A DNA stretch of 64,000 nt from positions 26,380,192 to 26,444,191 of the forward strand of contig CM067072.1 of the NCBI GenBank assembly GCA_033980235.1. Direction: 5' to 3'. The position numbers were made by a program, and so were the translations under genes. Below are positions 33,673 to 45,661 of the stretch, one piece after another; the stretch's first letter is position 1, and each line of letters starts with the position of its first letter. Source of the stretch: Diadema setosum. Its lineage: Eukaryota > Echinodermata > Echinoidea > Diadematoida > Diadematidae. The notes under the pieces were generated by a model, which worked only from the letters and a program-made list of their open reading frames with translations, did no database searches and had not been told where the DNA came from.

Positions 33673-35510
33673 TTGTGAAAATGAGATCCACTGAATATCT
33701 GCAATATCAATGATCAGCTGCAAAATTCTCGATATTATGTTTTGCCAACTTTTGTGAAAACTTGTGTAATGCATCTTTTAAGTGTTTTTATTAGTTGTTT
33801 TTTTAACTCAATTGTTACATTAAAAAAATATATTATTTACCATACACGTCTATTGATGCGCAGTACAAGAGTCTCAAAATTAAGGGGCTAATCAGTTACT
33901 TTCTCAAGATCTCCCACACATGCATGATTCAAGTGAATATCGTTGCTCTTTCCAGAACATTAATCAAGTTCTTCGTATTTCGCATTTTTCTTCGAAAATG
34001 GCTACTTTGGTGGTAATTTTCATAGTTACTTTCATTTTGCAATCTTCTTCAACATTCTACATGTACATGTATGTGCACGTAATATTTTCTCTCTTACCTT
34101 TCTTTTTACTTTCGTATACAATATAATTTACCAGCATTCAGCTCCCTTGGATGACCACCGGGAGTAATATGCCACAAAAACATTCAACTCACATTCTCAC
34201 TTTTTATGATTATTTGTTTTCTCATGTTTACTGTCATGACATAGCTACTAGCTTCGTTTTTAAAAGGTTCGTCAACGCCCAACTACAAAGAGCTTTTAAA
34301 TTTGAAAATGAAACGGATTCGTTTGTTCCGAAATGAAGAAGATAAAAAAGAAGAAGAAAGTTCTGAACTCTTGCATGGGTTCCTTAATCCCAAAACGAGG
34401 TAATGAGATTACCTAATATGAAAAGAAATGTTGCTTGTTTCTTCGCTGATAAGATGAACTACATCGGTAATTTAAATGAAAGTATAATGCAGTAATCCTT
34501 CGATGAAATCGAAATCGCTTTCCTCCAAAATTATGATATATGATATACCTCTTATCATAATCAGGGTGGACCATCAGTGCATGACGTAGAAATATATTTT
34601 AGAGGCCACTGTATGGCCGAACCATTTACACACAAATTAAACATCAAAATATATGAACATTATATATTATCTATCATAATATCATATCACGATACCTCTA
34701 GCCATTGGAACGTTTTTAGAACATCGCATTTTCCGAATAACATGCATGGACTCATAGCATCTTCAAAGCCTCTTTTAACGAATTTCAAACCACGAAAACA
34801 CGTAAAATATCGACAAATTTATGGAATGAAAGATGTCATGTCTCTAGTCATTAGGTTATCTATCTATCTTGTTTTCTTCAATTTTTTTTTTTGCTTTGAA
34901 TACAGATGCTTGAACGGAATAAGATTTTTTTAGTTCAACCTTTCCATAGGTCATTACTTTTCAGGTGGTAGGGAAATAAAGTAGAGAAGAAAAGTTTATC
35001 GCCAAAGAATCAACCATTTCCTGTATGCAACACTCACTGAAGAGGTTCTGAAAAGATGATACGTAACTCTTACCTCGTTATTTTCTAAGCAATATAAACC
35101 TCCGAGCACGTGTATATCCACGAATACAAAATTCACAACTCAATCGAAAGTTAGTTGATGAGATTGTCTGAATTTTTATTGCAAAGTGTTCCCCTGTCAT
35201 GCACTGATGTAAAATCTTTGTAAGCAGGCTTAATGAATTGCAACGCCACCCTTATTTGTCATATAATACCGCAATTTCATTTCTTTTGTCCATGATAGAC
35301 AAACAGGAAAAGCAAAGAAAATGTGACCTTGATGATACAATACAACATTATCAGCGTTCCTGTGAAAAGCAAATAAAAATACTTCACGTTGGCCTACATA
35401 CTTTGTTCCTAAATGGCCAAATGTTTTTTACTCCCGCACTACTTTGTGACCATGTTGCCCTTTTTTTGCGTGATAAAAAGGATGCAGATTGTAGGTCTAG
35501 GATGAAACAT
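33673..35510. other. Mostly no gene; possible short signal-peptide ORF at 33998-34126
   Basis: ATG at 33998 in a good context (GAAAATGG) opens a 42-codon hydrophobic frame starting MATLVVIFIVTFILQSSS, which could be a signal peptide of a first exon, but no clear donor or following exon is seen. The rest of the interval shows no supported feature. Confidence 0.2.
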
Positions 35511-35524
35511 AAATTCAATGGATT

Positions 35525-35620
35525 TCAAACACACACGCACATACACACACGCGCGCACAGACACAGTCACAGACTCTCACACACACACACACACACACAC
35601 GCACACACACACGAGAACAG
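35525..35620. repeat. (CA)n microsatellite
   Basis: Interrupted CA repeat of about 95 bp; followed at 35790-35850 by (CT)n and (TA)n. Confidence 0.9.
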
Positions 35621-35807
35621 ACATGTGCAACTCTATTATGTCCACGCAGTCTGAAATATCTCTCTTTCCCTCTTTCTCTCTTATTGCATAACATGTATTC
35701 ATATGTAATTATAAGTAAAACAAGGAGTCTCAGTTTGTAAAAACTTATCATTGTGAACACTGACGAAGGAAAACTCCAAGATGAACATCTCTCTCTCTCT
35801 CTCTCTC

Positions 35808-35850
<43 letters not shown>

Positions 35851-35854
<4 letters not shown>

Positions 35855-36095
35855 GAGTTTGTTCGCAAAAACCGATAAGTCCATATTTGCCAAATGGAGA
35901 TATTTGCGATTAAAGGTCAAGAAAAATAAAGAGAATAATAAGAAAAGTTTTGCTTCTTTTGACCATATCTTCAAAAATGTACCTTTATATGTAGTGACAA
36001 ATATATCATTTGAAAGGTACTATTTTGTACTTTATGACAGAGACCGTACTTCAAAATTTTCAAAAATGGACTTATCGGTTTTTGCAAACAAACTC

Positions 36096-36100
<5 letters not shown>
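35851..36100. mobile_element. TIR element (RepE) inserted in a TA microsatellite
   Basis: A 250 bp element with inverted ends of about 35 bp beginning TGAAGAGTTTGTTCGCAAAA and ending with the inverse, TTTTTGCAAACAAACTCTTCA. TA tracts flank it on both sides (35810-35850 and 36099-36142). A related, shorter hairpin with AGAGCTTGCTTTC ends next to TA repeats is at 63775-63858. No coding capacity. Confidence 0.78.
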
Positions 36101-36142
<42 letters not shown>

Positions 36143-36699
36143 GTATGATAGACAATTGTATAATGAAAGTGAACATGGTAGTCACATTCACGGCCCAGAG
36201 GCTTGCTTTTCAGTTGAGCCCTGTTAAAAATATTAAATACTTCAAATAAAATCACTTAATACAACAACAACAACGACGACGACGACAAAACCAATAAAGA
36301 AACTAAGTAAATGAACATGTGCAGACCTAAAAAAATGCGATGTCATACACAAATAGGAAAACTATACAGCCATGACGGGTTACAGAAATAATCAAAAGCA
36401 TTAAATGCGATACCAAACTATTCAGGACCACTAGCCTATAACGAACGAATTGATGCAAATTAGGGCAGAAAAACAGAATGTAATAATGTGACCAAACTAT
36501 CAGTTCCTCTCCATCATGACATTTAAAAAAGATCATTTGTTGTTTTTTATCAGGTGATCCGAGTATCCTTTTGTTTTTGTACGGATTCTTTCTTCTTATT
36601 TCTCCTCAAAAGTTGTGTAGAGGTTAGCTCAGAAAGTCCTCTGCCTATCAATTTCAAACTTATACCATATATGTATCATGTCCCAAAGACGACAGATCT

Positions 36700-37548
36700 A
36701 GTAAAATCATTGTGATCAGTCGACCGTGACGTCACTATGACGTCATTATATGAAATCACATGTTCATTCATATCTCATAAATGGAATGGAATTTCTCAAT
36801 GAAATTTACGTCTCATATAATTCAAGTCTACTCATATTCTCAAAATTCATCTCTACACTTAAAACGTACGCGTAAGCGCGCGTTGAAATGTTGACATGCT
36901 CCAGTCGAGCTCAATTTTTTTTTGCGCACGTTTCAGATCATTTGAAGCATTTTTCAAAAAAAAAAAAGGACGGACGCGTACGCGCGCGCGCATATACGCA
37001 CGCAGAGCTCATATGAAATAGAAATTTCCCGTTTTTTTTACATGGATCGAAAATGTCTGAAATGTAAAGGAATCATTATACCAAGTTTCAAGTAAATCCG
37101 ACTCAATATGACGTCAAACGGGCCCGTGAAAGTTGAAATTCCGCGCGCGCGTCAATGGCGATATACAGTGCACCTATGCCAAAAAACCGCCAACGTTAAA
37201 TCCGATTTTACTCGTAAGGATGGACGGTGACCCCCATTTTCTTTACATATTCTGAAAGCTGATGACTTGTACATGTCACTTCTTGGGTTGGCGATCCTGG
37301 AAAAATTATTAAAAGGTATCAAGTTTCTTAAAAGAATAAAAAAGTAAATTTTCAAAATGACGTCATCAAATTTGAAGTTCACTCGAGCGTATCTCACTTA
37401 TCCTTTGCCGATTTTCACCCAGATTTCGGTATGTTGTAGCTTATTAAATGTTCTTTTACAAATGTGTATCAAAATTTTGATTGGATGACGTCATCACCTC
37501 GTAAAAATGGATTGAATGTAACTTTGTCAAATTTGACCAGTTTACGTG
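36700..37548. repeat. CRE-rich repeat region upstream of the tandem units
   Basis: Contains five TGACGTCA palindromes (36727, 36738, 37109, 37358, 37486), CpG-rich GCGCGC/ACGCGTACGC stretches, and two diverged copies of an AGATTTCGGTATGTTGTAGC-like sequence that also occurs in the adjoining tandem units. It looks like an ancestral or diverged part of the same repeat. Confidence 0.55.
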
Positions 37549-37792
37549 TTATCTCTATGGGAGTGCAGTTTTTCTGGAAATGAAAATTGACATGACTATC
37601 TTTTTCGAGCAGTAGCTCATTTATTTCGGTGAATTTCCCCCAGATTTTAATATGTTGTAGCTGAGACTTTGGGCTATCGTAATCAACACTTCATTTTTTT
37701 TTCATACAACGTCGGGATCATGCCGAAAAAACTTGGTTAAAATTGGCACTTGGCTTCGATGTAGCGTCATTTTGCTTAATACACAGAGCCTA

Positions 37793-37867
37793 TGGGGATG
37801 AAATAGGTCAGTACATAGCCCATCGGACTTTTAATCTAAAGGTCCTGGGTTCGAGCCTCACCCATGC
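37793..37867 (+). pseudogene. tRNA-Lys(TTT)-like sequence, copy 1
   Basis: The block ATCGGACTTTTAATCTAAAG followed by GGTCCTGGGTTCGAGCC matches the anticodon arm (anticodon TTT) and T arm of tRNA-Lys. A box A-like GGTCAGTACATAG and a perfect box B (GGTTCGAGCC) are present. The anticodon stem has a mismatch, the T stem is imperfect, and the acceptor ends do not pair properly, so it is a tRNA pseudogene or SINE-like head, not a working tRNA. A T-run follows shortly and could end RNA polymerase III transcription. Confidence 0.6.
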
Positions 37868-38710
37868 TTTTTGTTTTTTTTTAACACTTTTTTCTTCTTT
37901 TTCTTTAGTTAATCTTATTCTCCCTTCCTAACTTTATCTTTTTCTGATTTTTTTTTATGCTTCTCTTTCAAATTTCTATACAATACCATAACTTTTTCTT
38001 TATTTTTCTTTCTTTCTTCCAATTTCTGTGCAATAGATCAACAACAACAATGGCTATCAACCCCATATTTTGCACATGTTTAGTTCATGTCACGAACATC
38101 ATTTCAAAAAATAACAATTTCTTCCTCCGACACCATCTTGGGTAGGTAAATTAGGGTCAAAGGTCAAAAATGTATCCTTTGCATCTTTGTATCTTTGTAA
38201 ATACACGTACTTTCTTTCCCACATTTTGCACACGTAAGGTACATGTTGCAAGAATCATTTCACAAATAACAATTTTTTGCTCAGATGCCATCTTGGCTGT
38301 GTAAAGTGGAGTCAAAGGTCAAATATACTTCATTCTGTAATCTCATTAGTGTATATGGTATCACCGTCATATTTTGCACACACATGGACCTCGATAGATG
38401 GATCATTTTGTAAAATAACGACGCTTTGGTCGAACGCCATTTTGGCTGTGCAAATGGGGTATTATCTCTATGGGAGTGTATTTTTTTTTTCTGGAAATAA
38501 TAAATGATATGAATGTCTTTATCGAGCACTAGCTAATTTATCCTTCCGTGAATTTCTCCCAGATTTCAATATGTTGTAGCTGAGACTTTGGGCTATCGTA
38601 ATCAACCCTTCATTTTTTTTTCATACAACGTCGGGATCATGCCGAAAAAACTTGGTTAAAATTGGCACTTGGCTTCGATGTAGCGTCATTTTGCTTAATA
38701 CACAGAGCCT

Positions 38711-38786
38711 ATGGGGATGAAATAGGTCAGTACATAGCCCATCGGACTTTTAATCTAAAGGTCCTGGGTTCGAGCCTCACCCATGC
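38711..38786 (+). pseudogene. tRNA-Lys(TTT)-like sequence, copy 2
   Basis: Same sequence as copy 1 in the second tandem unit, with the same stem mismatches. Confidence 0.6.
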
Positions 38787-39630
38787 TTTTTGGGGTTTTT
38801 TTAACACTTTTTTCTTCTTTTTCTTTAGTTAATCTTATTCTCCCTTCCTAACTTTATCTTTTTCTGATTTTTTTTTATGCTTCTCTTTCAAATTTCTATA
38901 CAATACCATAACTTTTTCTTTATTTTTCTTTCTTTCTTCCAATTTCTGTGCAATAGATCAACAACAACAATGGCTATCAACCCCATATTTTGCACATGTT
39001 TAGTTCATGTCACGAACATCATTTCAAAAAATAACAATTTCTTCCTCCGACACCATCTTGGGTAGGTAAATTAGGGTCAAAGGTCAAAAATGTATCCTTT
39101 GCATCTTTGTATCTTTGTAAATACACGTACTTTCTTTCCCACATTTTGCACACGTAAGGTACATGTTGCAAGAATCATTTCACAAATAACAACTTTTTGC
39201 TCAGATGCCATCTTGGCTGTGTAAAGTGGAGTCAAAGGTCAAATATACTTCATTCTGTAATCTCATTAGTGTATATGGTATCACCGTCATATTTTGCACA
39301 CACATGGACCTCGATAGATGGATCATTTTGTAAAATAACGACGCTTTGGTCGAACGCCATTTTGGCTGTGCAAATGGGGTATTATCTCTATGGGAGTGTA
39401 TTTTTTTTTCTGGAAATAATAAATGATATGACTGTCTTTATCGAGCACTAGCTAATTTATCCTTCCGTGAATTTCTCCCAGATTTCAATATGTTGTAGCT
39501 GAGACTTTGGGCTATCGTAATCAACCCTTCATTTTTTTTTTTCATACAACGTCGGGATCATGCCGAAAAAAACTTGGTTAAAATTGGCACTTGGCTTCGA
39601 TGTAGCGTCATTTTGCTTAATACACAGAGC

Positions 39631-39710
39631 GTATGGGGGATGAAATAGGTCAGTGCATAGCGCATCGGACTTTTAATCTAAAGGTCCTGGGTTCGAGCCT
39701 CACCCATGCT
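39631..39710 (+). pseudogene. tRNA-Lys(TTT)-like sequence, copy 3
   Basis: In the third unit, with GTGCATAGCGCATCGG where the others have GTACATAGCCCATCGG; this version pairs better in the D arm and is probably closest to the ancestral tRNA. Confidence 0.6.
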
Positions 39711-39939
39711 TTTTGCTTTTTTTTAACACTTTTTTCTTCTTTTTCTTTAGTTAATCTTATTCTCCCTTCCTAACTTTATCTTTTTCTGATTTTTTTTTAT
39801 GCTTCTCTTTCAAATTTCTATACAATACCATAGTAGAGCGGTTAAGCCCTCAAAATCATGAGAATTGTGCAAAATTTGACTAAAGTATGAAACTTCCACC
39901 AGTATTAGTACATACCATAAGATTCATTTTAAGATCGGG

Positions 39940-40460
39940 AGGTAAGTCTGATTTGACCTCTGATGACCTCCAGAGGTCAATGAACTTTAAATATCAGTAT
40001 ATTGATGTTTAGAGGCATTTGTGAATGATAGGCTTAGATCTTGGTTACGCTGCACTAAATATGCATTTGTACTACAAATCTTCTGATTCCACAGGGCATT
40101 GACAGGTTTCTACCTTTGACCTCTGATGACCTTTAGAGGTCAATGACCTCAAAATACCATAATATTGATCTGTGATGTTATTAGTTAATGATAAATATGG
40201 GTAAACAAGCATATCTGTTTTGCAATGAAACTGTCTTCATATTCCAAAGAGCAAAGACAGGTTTCTAACTCTGACCTCTGGTGACCTTTTAGAGGTCAAT
40301 GACCTCAAAATATCATAATATTGACCTGTAGTGTCATTAGTTAATGATAAACATGGTTAAGATGTACAAAACAAGCATACCTGTTTAACAAGAAATTGTC
40401 TTCATATTCCAAAGAGCACAGATAGGGCTCTACCTTTGACCTCTGGTGACCTTTAGAGGA
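39940..40460. repeat. ~165 bp GACCTC/AGAGGTCA tandem repeat, three copies
   Basis: Each copy holds TTTGACCTCTGATGACCTTT-like sequence, AGAGGTCAATGACCTCAAAA, ATAATATTGA and TTCCAAAGAGCA. The copies start near 39950, 40117 and 40270. The first is most diverged. Related degenerate copies occur at 48130-48420. Confidence 0.7.
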
Positions 40461-40499
40461 TGTACAAAACAAACACAATTGTAGCCCAGATGGCTACTA

Positions 40500-40555
40500 G
40501 CACATTTTTATGATAAAGAATAGAATAGAATAGAATAGAATAGAATAGGATAGAG
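40500..40555. repeat. (AATAG)n microsatellite
   Basis: About eight AATAG units. A 5-bp repeat following CAGATGGCTACTAGCACA could be the tail of a decayed LINE; no coding part is seen. Confidence 0.6.
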
Positions 40556-40559
40556 AGTA

Positions 40560-41400
40560 AAAGAAAACAGAACACTGCAGTCGTTTTCCTAGACACCCTG
40601 TGAGGTCAATATATGCTCAGTCTTTTCCCCTTCTTGGAGTTTATGAAACCGTTTATCTTCCTTCCAGCTATTTCCTTTCTTTTTCTTTTTCTTTTTTTGG
40701 TCAAAACCACCTCATCCAAGAAAGTTTGATGTTGGCTACTTTCCCCGCTAGTGGTCAGCACTCTCCATCCCCAAAGCCCCGCGCCAAATTACGGAGAATG
40801 ACGTGATGACGTGTTTTTGCCCTCTGATCCCCTAACATAAATGACCCTCTGAGCTGGAAGGTGGCCCTCCTGTCAGAATTTTTCCCTCTATTTTAGCATT
40901 TTTATTGTTTAGTGGAGTGGGCCAAACAGGAACTCCAAAGACAAATTCAGGGATAATGACCCAGAACAACGATGACGCTGGTTGCCATAAGGACACTAAT
41001 ATTCATTTGGTTTATCATTTTGATATCCATGAAACAATAAAGTCTTTACCAGTGGTTACAGAGAACAAGACTAGTGAATGAAGAGACTAAAAGACAGTGG
41101 GCGAGTTAATCAGAAAATGAGATGAATCATAGAAAATTGAGTTTTCACAGAAACGAATAGGAGGAGCAAATTGAACATTTGACCAGTAAGGAATTAATTT
41201 CTAGTGAACGCCACTCCCCAATATAAGATTGAGCCAATGAAATGCTTTAGGGAAAGGAAGTTTGTTAGTAAATTAGTTATAAAAAAATGTCGCTAAGGCG
41301 ACTGGTATGTCCCTGCCATAATGCACGATTCTCCTAATAGGTCTATAGTACATGTAGACAATGTGTGATTACATTCTCACAAAATTGGCAAAATATTAAA
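40560..41400. other. No gene seen
   Basis: Intergenic sequence without recognisable exons or members of the repeat families described here. Confidence 0.4.
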
Positions 41401-42440
41401 ATGACAAGTTTGTCACAAATGTGTTGAATGTTCACCTTCCTTGACCTAGGTTTAATTGGATGAATAGGAGAGCATGAACTTGGGGATTTAAGGACTTTAA
41501 CTTGACTTTGACCCATTCATAAGTTTATGCATTGAGTAATTTTCAAGGTATGGAGAAAAAGTGCAATTTCTATAATGAAAAGTTCATTGTTACCATTTTC
41601 ATCTGGCCTTTGACCCTAAAATTCATAGGATAATCACTGTCAGGCACAACATGCATAAATACGTAGTAAGTTTCAAGATAACTTGAGCCACTTCTGAGAT
41701 ATGGAGGAAAAAGTTAGATCAGCACTTTCCCTTGATCTTTGACCTTTTGACCTTTGAGGCAAACAAAAAAAGAAGAAAAAAGAAAGCTTCCAGAGAATCT
41801 CTATTAGGTTATACATGCATACACCAAGTGTAAAAAAAAAAAGAAGATAATTCTGCTGGCATTGCATAAATATGAGGGAAATAGTAAAATGGTGAAGTGT
41901 TGCCCTTGACCTTTGACCCCTGACCTTTGAACCATGAACCCTAAATTCTCTAGATATTTACTGCCAGTCAGTACATGAATATATACTATGTTCCATGAAG
42001 ATACCTTGAACAATTTCCAAGATACAGAGAAAAAAGTTAAGTTTTAATATTTTTACTTGACCTTTTGACCTTTGACCTTTGACCTCATGACCCCAAACTT
42101 TCACCAGAGAATCTTTGTTGGGTAATTCATGTATACACTAAGTTTCAAGAAAATATCTTCAGGCATTGCATAGATATGGTGGAAATAGTGAAATTTTACG
42201 TATTTGACCTTGACATTTTGACCTTGACCTTGAGCATGTGCACCCAAAAGTTGATAGGCACAACTTCAGCCCCTAATACACATACATGCAAAGTTTCATT
42301 AGGATACCTCAAAAGGTTTTTTAGTTACGCTGTCCACAAAATTCATTACGGACGGAAGGACGGACGGAAGGACGGACGGACGGACGGACGGGCAACCCGA
42401 AAACATAATGCCTCCGGCACCACTTCGTGACGGAGGCATA
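41400..42440. repeat. Dispersed repeat rich in GACCTTTGACC with (GGAC)n block
   Basis: Paragraph-like repeats of about 200 bp, each with TTTGACCTTTGACC-type strings, AGATATGGAG/GTGAAA and a CATGxATACACxAAGTTTCA motif, ending at 42350-42390 in (GGAC)n and AACATAATGCCTCCGGCACC. Ends of this kind are very common interspersed repeats in marine invertebrate genomes (from general knowledge). No coding. Confidence 0.65.
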
Positions 42441-43575
42441 AAAACATGTCTCAGCCGAGAAATCAGTTAGAGTGGCAAGCACAGTGGGAGCGGCTTCACG
42501 TTATGTAGTGAAGCAAAGGCTGCAGAGTTTTGAGGATTTTGAGAGAATTTTGAGGAACTTTGAGAATAGTTGGAGACCACAGAGATAAAGTCAGGAGTTC
42601 CCCTTTCTTGGTACATCATGCCCCCCCCCCCTCCAAGTCAACCAACTAATCTGTATCGACGCTGAATGCACCATCGACCTACGCTGTGAATGTGATGAGG
42701 ATCTGACTGTCTTGACTGAACCGGCCAGCAGCAGGACAGTAGGAATTTAGAGTGAAACTCCAAATAGTTAACTGGTGTCATCGGAGATGGAGATGTTGAA
42801 GCGCCCTGTCAGACTGATACAAAGTGGAGAGTGATGGTGACGAAGAGAATAGGCCTACTGAGAGCGTGACGGCAGACCGCTCAACGGACGGCCCAGTCAC
42901 ACTGACGAGATCGACAATGACATGCATAGGAGGACCTCATTCGTCGACCGAGAGTAATCATTTAAGAGGAATGACTTTCATTTACGTTTGAAGACATTCC
43001 AAGAGATGTAGTAGTCTGATGTGTTAAGGAGCAAATCATTCTACTGTTTGCAGTCTTGTAAACATACTTGTATCTTTAGCGAAAACTGTTCGAGTACGTG
43101 GACAGTGATAAGTAGGCCCCTATAAATCACTCTGTCGAGTAAATTATATATGAACCAAATGGCTTCTTTTGAACATGTATTGTGTTGAAACGTTCTTGGT
43201 AATTCTTTTCCAGGAAAAATGTGTACATGAAACTTCCGATGTTAAAAGCATGTGATGGGAAATGTAAACAGTACGTGCGAATGCTTCTATGTTTCCTGCT
43301 AAACTTATGGTTAGTGGGGAAAAGAAAAGAGAAGAGAAGTCTCGCTCTACCACATCTTCATACCACAACGCCTACGGATATCTTTGCTTCACATTGTTAG
43401 TGGAGAAAAAAGAAAAGAAAAGAGAAGTCTCGCTTCATGAGAGCTGTTCAGATCCCGCTCGACACCACAACGCCTACGGATGTCTAGGCTGAAGGTGGGT
43501 TTGAATGTCTTATAGGGCCGATAGAGCACCAACAGTAAGTGCAGATTAATTGGCACGCTATCTTTTTGAAGAGAA
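42440..43575. other. No supported gene; local tandem duplication
   Basis: A short frame at 42645-42750 (IDAECTIDLRCECDEDLTV) has three cysteines but no splice signals. At 43310-43490 a segment of about 110 bp (TTAGTGGxGAAAAxAAAAG, ACAACGCCTACGGATxTCT) is present twice in tandem. Confidence 0.35.
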
Positions 43576-43579
43576 ACAA

Positions 43580-45433
43580 TACTCTGTGGGGTTTTTTTTT
43601 TCATTTAAAACGAGTATCACATTTTAAATTCCTTGGAATTATTGTTGACGACAAACTTTCCTGGAAGTTACATATTGATTATATTGAGGGAACAGCTCCT
43701 GATTACAATGTTTGTTTGTTTCGTCAATACCAACCTTCACGAACTCTTCGATCCTCAACTTCAGGTCTCTTACATATTCCGTTTTCTAGGAAATCTTGGG
43801 GGGAACGAGCTTTCGCTCACGCTGGACCAACACTGTGGAATTCACTTCCTCGTGAGCTGAAAGACTCAAGCTCTCTAACATCTTTCAGGAGTAATTTAAA
43901 ATCCTATTTGTTTAGCAGTGCATTTTGAAGACCAGTGCCTTTTGAAGACAGACTTTCATGTCTTTTTTTTTTCTGCTTCTTCATCTTCTTCTGTTACGGT
44001 GATGTACGTGTATCTTCAGTCTGTTTGCTTTGATGTACAATTGTAAAGCGCCTTGAGCATTTAAACAAAGTGGAGAACGGCGCTATAGAAATTGTATGTA
44101 TTATTATTTTACTCTCTCTCACAAAAAAAAAAAATGTATTATTATCATTATTATTATATATCCAACACGATCTCACGTAATATAGGTGTTATAAATAGAA
44201 TGAAAGTGTATATTCCACAAAAATCATTACTTATGTTATATTCGTCATTGATATTGCCTTATCTTATTATGGTATTTTAGTTTGGGGCAACACTCACCAG
44301 AACCTACTAGATAGAGTGTTCCTTCTTCAAAAGAAAGCTCTCCGTGTCATCAGTTATCCTTTCATACCCTCCCACTCAAATATGTTATTTGCCGCTAATA
44401 AGCTGCTAAAAATTAAAGATTTGTATTTATTCAATTTGGGGCAATTTATGTATACGTACAGCAACAACTCACTCCCCTCCGTATTCGATTCTATGTTTCA
44501 AAGAAATCAATCATTCCATGACTATCCCACTCGACGTTCCAATGAATTTCACTTACCTCTTTTACGAACAATTCTTGCTAAGAACACACTTATCTACACT
44601 GGCCCAACTTATTGGAATTTTCTGAATAATGACATAAAAATTGCACCCTCTATATTTTCATTTAAGAGGAGATTAAAGTCTTTCTTATTGCAATGTTATG
44701 TTCCTACAGAATTGAATAAGCCTGTTGGCTCATTTTTATTTCTTTTCGAAGAATTTTGATTACCAATGATATACTGTCACATATTTTCTCGTCCCTGTTG
44801 TCCTGAGACACAGAGTAGATTTGATTCTACTTGTATTACTTCCGCATCTATTTCTCTCTATTTTTTCCATATTTCCGTATAATTTCCACGCATCCCATTA
44901 TTTTTTCGATATAGTTCTGTCGAGGATCGCTGGATCTGTTTTGCCTTTCTGTCCGTTGTATTGTCTTCCTATTATGACAGTCTTGTCACGTTCTGTCTTG
45001 TATTTAAGTCCCCCGGAAGTTTTATCGTCCCAGTCTTGTTTAATGTCCATTCGCCTGTGTATGTGTGTCTATCTGTTACTCTGTCTTCTTATTGGGCTTC
45101 CAGACTTTTTTTTATCAGACTTTATTCCCAATTTTCCCCTTTTTGCATCAGTTCATTTTCTATTGACATTCTGTACCTGAGGGGCCCACATTCTACAAGC
45201 ATTGCCTTTTTAGTGGGTCCCTCCATTTTTCGATATTTTGTGTAATGTTATATCGTCTATATCACTTCAGTCAATTTTCATTACAACATTATTTGTTACC
45301 CCAAGGTTCCACAATTATGTTTTCTCAATTTACTCTGTTTTGATTATATGTAACCTTATTCTCTGTTACCAAAGAAAGTGAAATGTTTTTGTTTTTTCGA
45401 AAAATGAAATAAAGTTTGAATTGAATTGAATTG
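43580..45433 (+). mobile_element. LINE-1 family, second copy (5'-truncated, split by LINE-4)
   Basis: Homologous to 3630-4984. It starts with CGAGTATCACATTTTAAATT (coding HFKFLGIIVDDKLSWKLHIDY), is interrupted after ATTGATTATAT at 43684, resumes ATATATCCAACACGATCTCA at 44156, and continues through the open C-terminal frame 44316-44759 to the UTR and (TTGAA)n tail at 45419-45433. Identity with the first copy is high. The frame 44316-44759 (NMLFAANKLLKIKDLYLF, TGPTYWNFLNNDIK) is intact. Confidence 0.88.
43685..44155 (+). mobile_element. LINE-4: 5'-truncated LINE with GTAAAGCGCCTTGAG tail, nested in LINE-1 copy 2
   Basis: Codes for the last part of an RT-C domain (GERAFAHAGPTLWNSLPREL, SLTSFRSNLKSYLFSSAF, stop at 43928). 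It is followed by a UTR with TTGTAAAGCGCCTTGAGCAT and GGCGCTATAGAAATTGTATG and an (ATT)n tail. That UTR type is shared by many L2-like LINEs and their SINE partners. The insertion lies in ATTATAT of the LINE-1 copy, and the motif is present at both junctions as a short target duplication. Confidence 0.83.
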
Positions 45434-45661
45434 TTTCACACAAGATGAAAAAGCAGAAAGACAACTGATAATCATCCGCTCATGTAAAATCAAGCAGAAT
45501 TTTTTCAAAACATTTCAAGAGGCATCTTGGTGAGTTACAGTCTGTTAAACATGCCAATATACTGTGAAAAACAAATTGAAGGCCACCTTCAATAGGCCAC
45601 CTGCAATACAGCCTCGCATTTTCCGACATCACAAAAACTTTGATCAACACGTTCCATAATA

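Larger units (their letters stand above)
37549..39835. repeat. Tandem ~915 bp repeat, 2.5 copies, with tRNA-Lys-like segment
   Basis: Units start at TATCTCTATGGGAGTG near 37549, 38461 and 39381; the third is cut off at 39832. From AATATGTTGTAGC onward the copies are almost identical, including long T-runs; the first about 100 bp of unit 1 is more diverged. Units include a tRNA-like sequence, a TCACCCATGCTTTTT end and AGGGTCAAAGGTCA. A diverged partial copy is at 48445-48925. Confidence 0.85.

Noticed and set aside
35238..35654. 138-codon plus-strand frame
   Set aside because: The C-terminal third is (CA)n translation (THTHTH) and the rest has no motif or splice support.
37793..39710. Functional tRNA-Lys genes
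   Set aside because: Acceptor stem does not pair, and anticodon and T stems contain mismatches; identical copies lie within a satellite unit.
37549..39835. CRISPR-like array
   Set aside because: Repeat units are about 915 bp and contiguous, with no spacer structure, in a eukaryotic genome.
42645..42750. Cys-containing short frame (IDAECTIDLRCECDEDL) as a zinc-finger exon
   Set aside because: No acceptor or donor at suitable places and a stop soon after; could be a decayed LINE zinc finger but cannot be supported.
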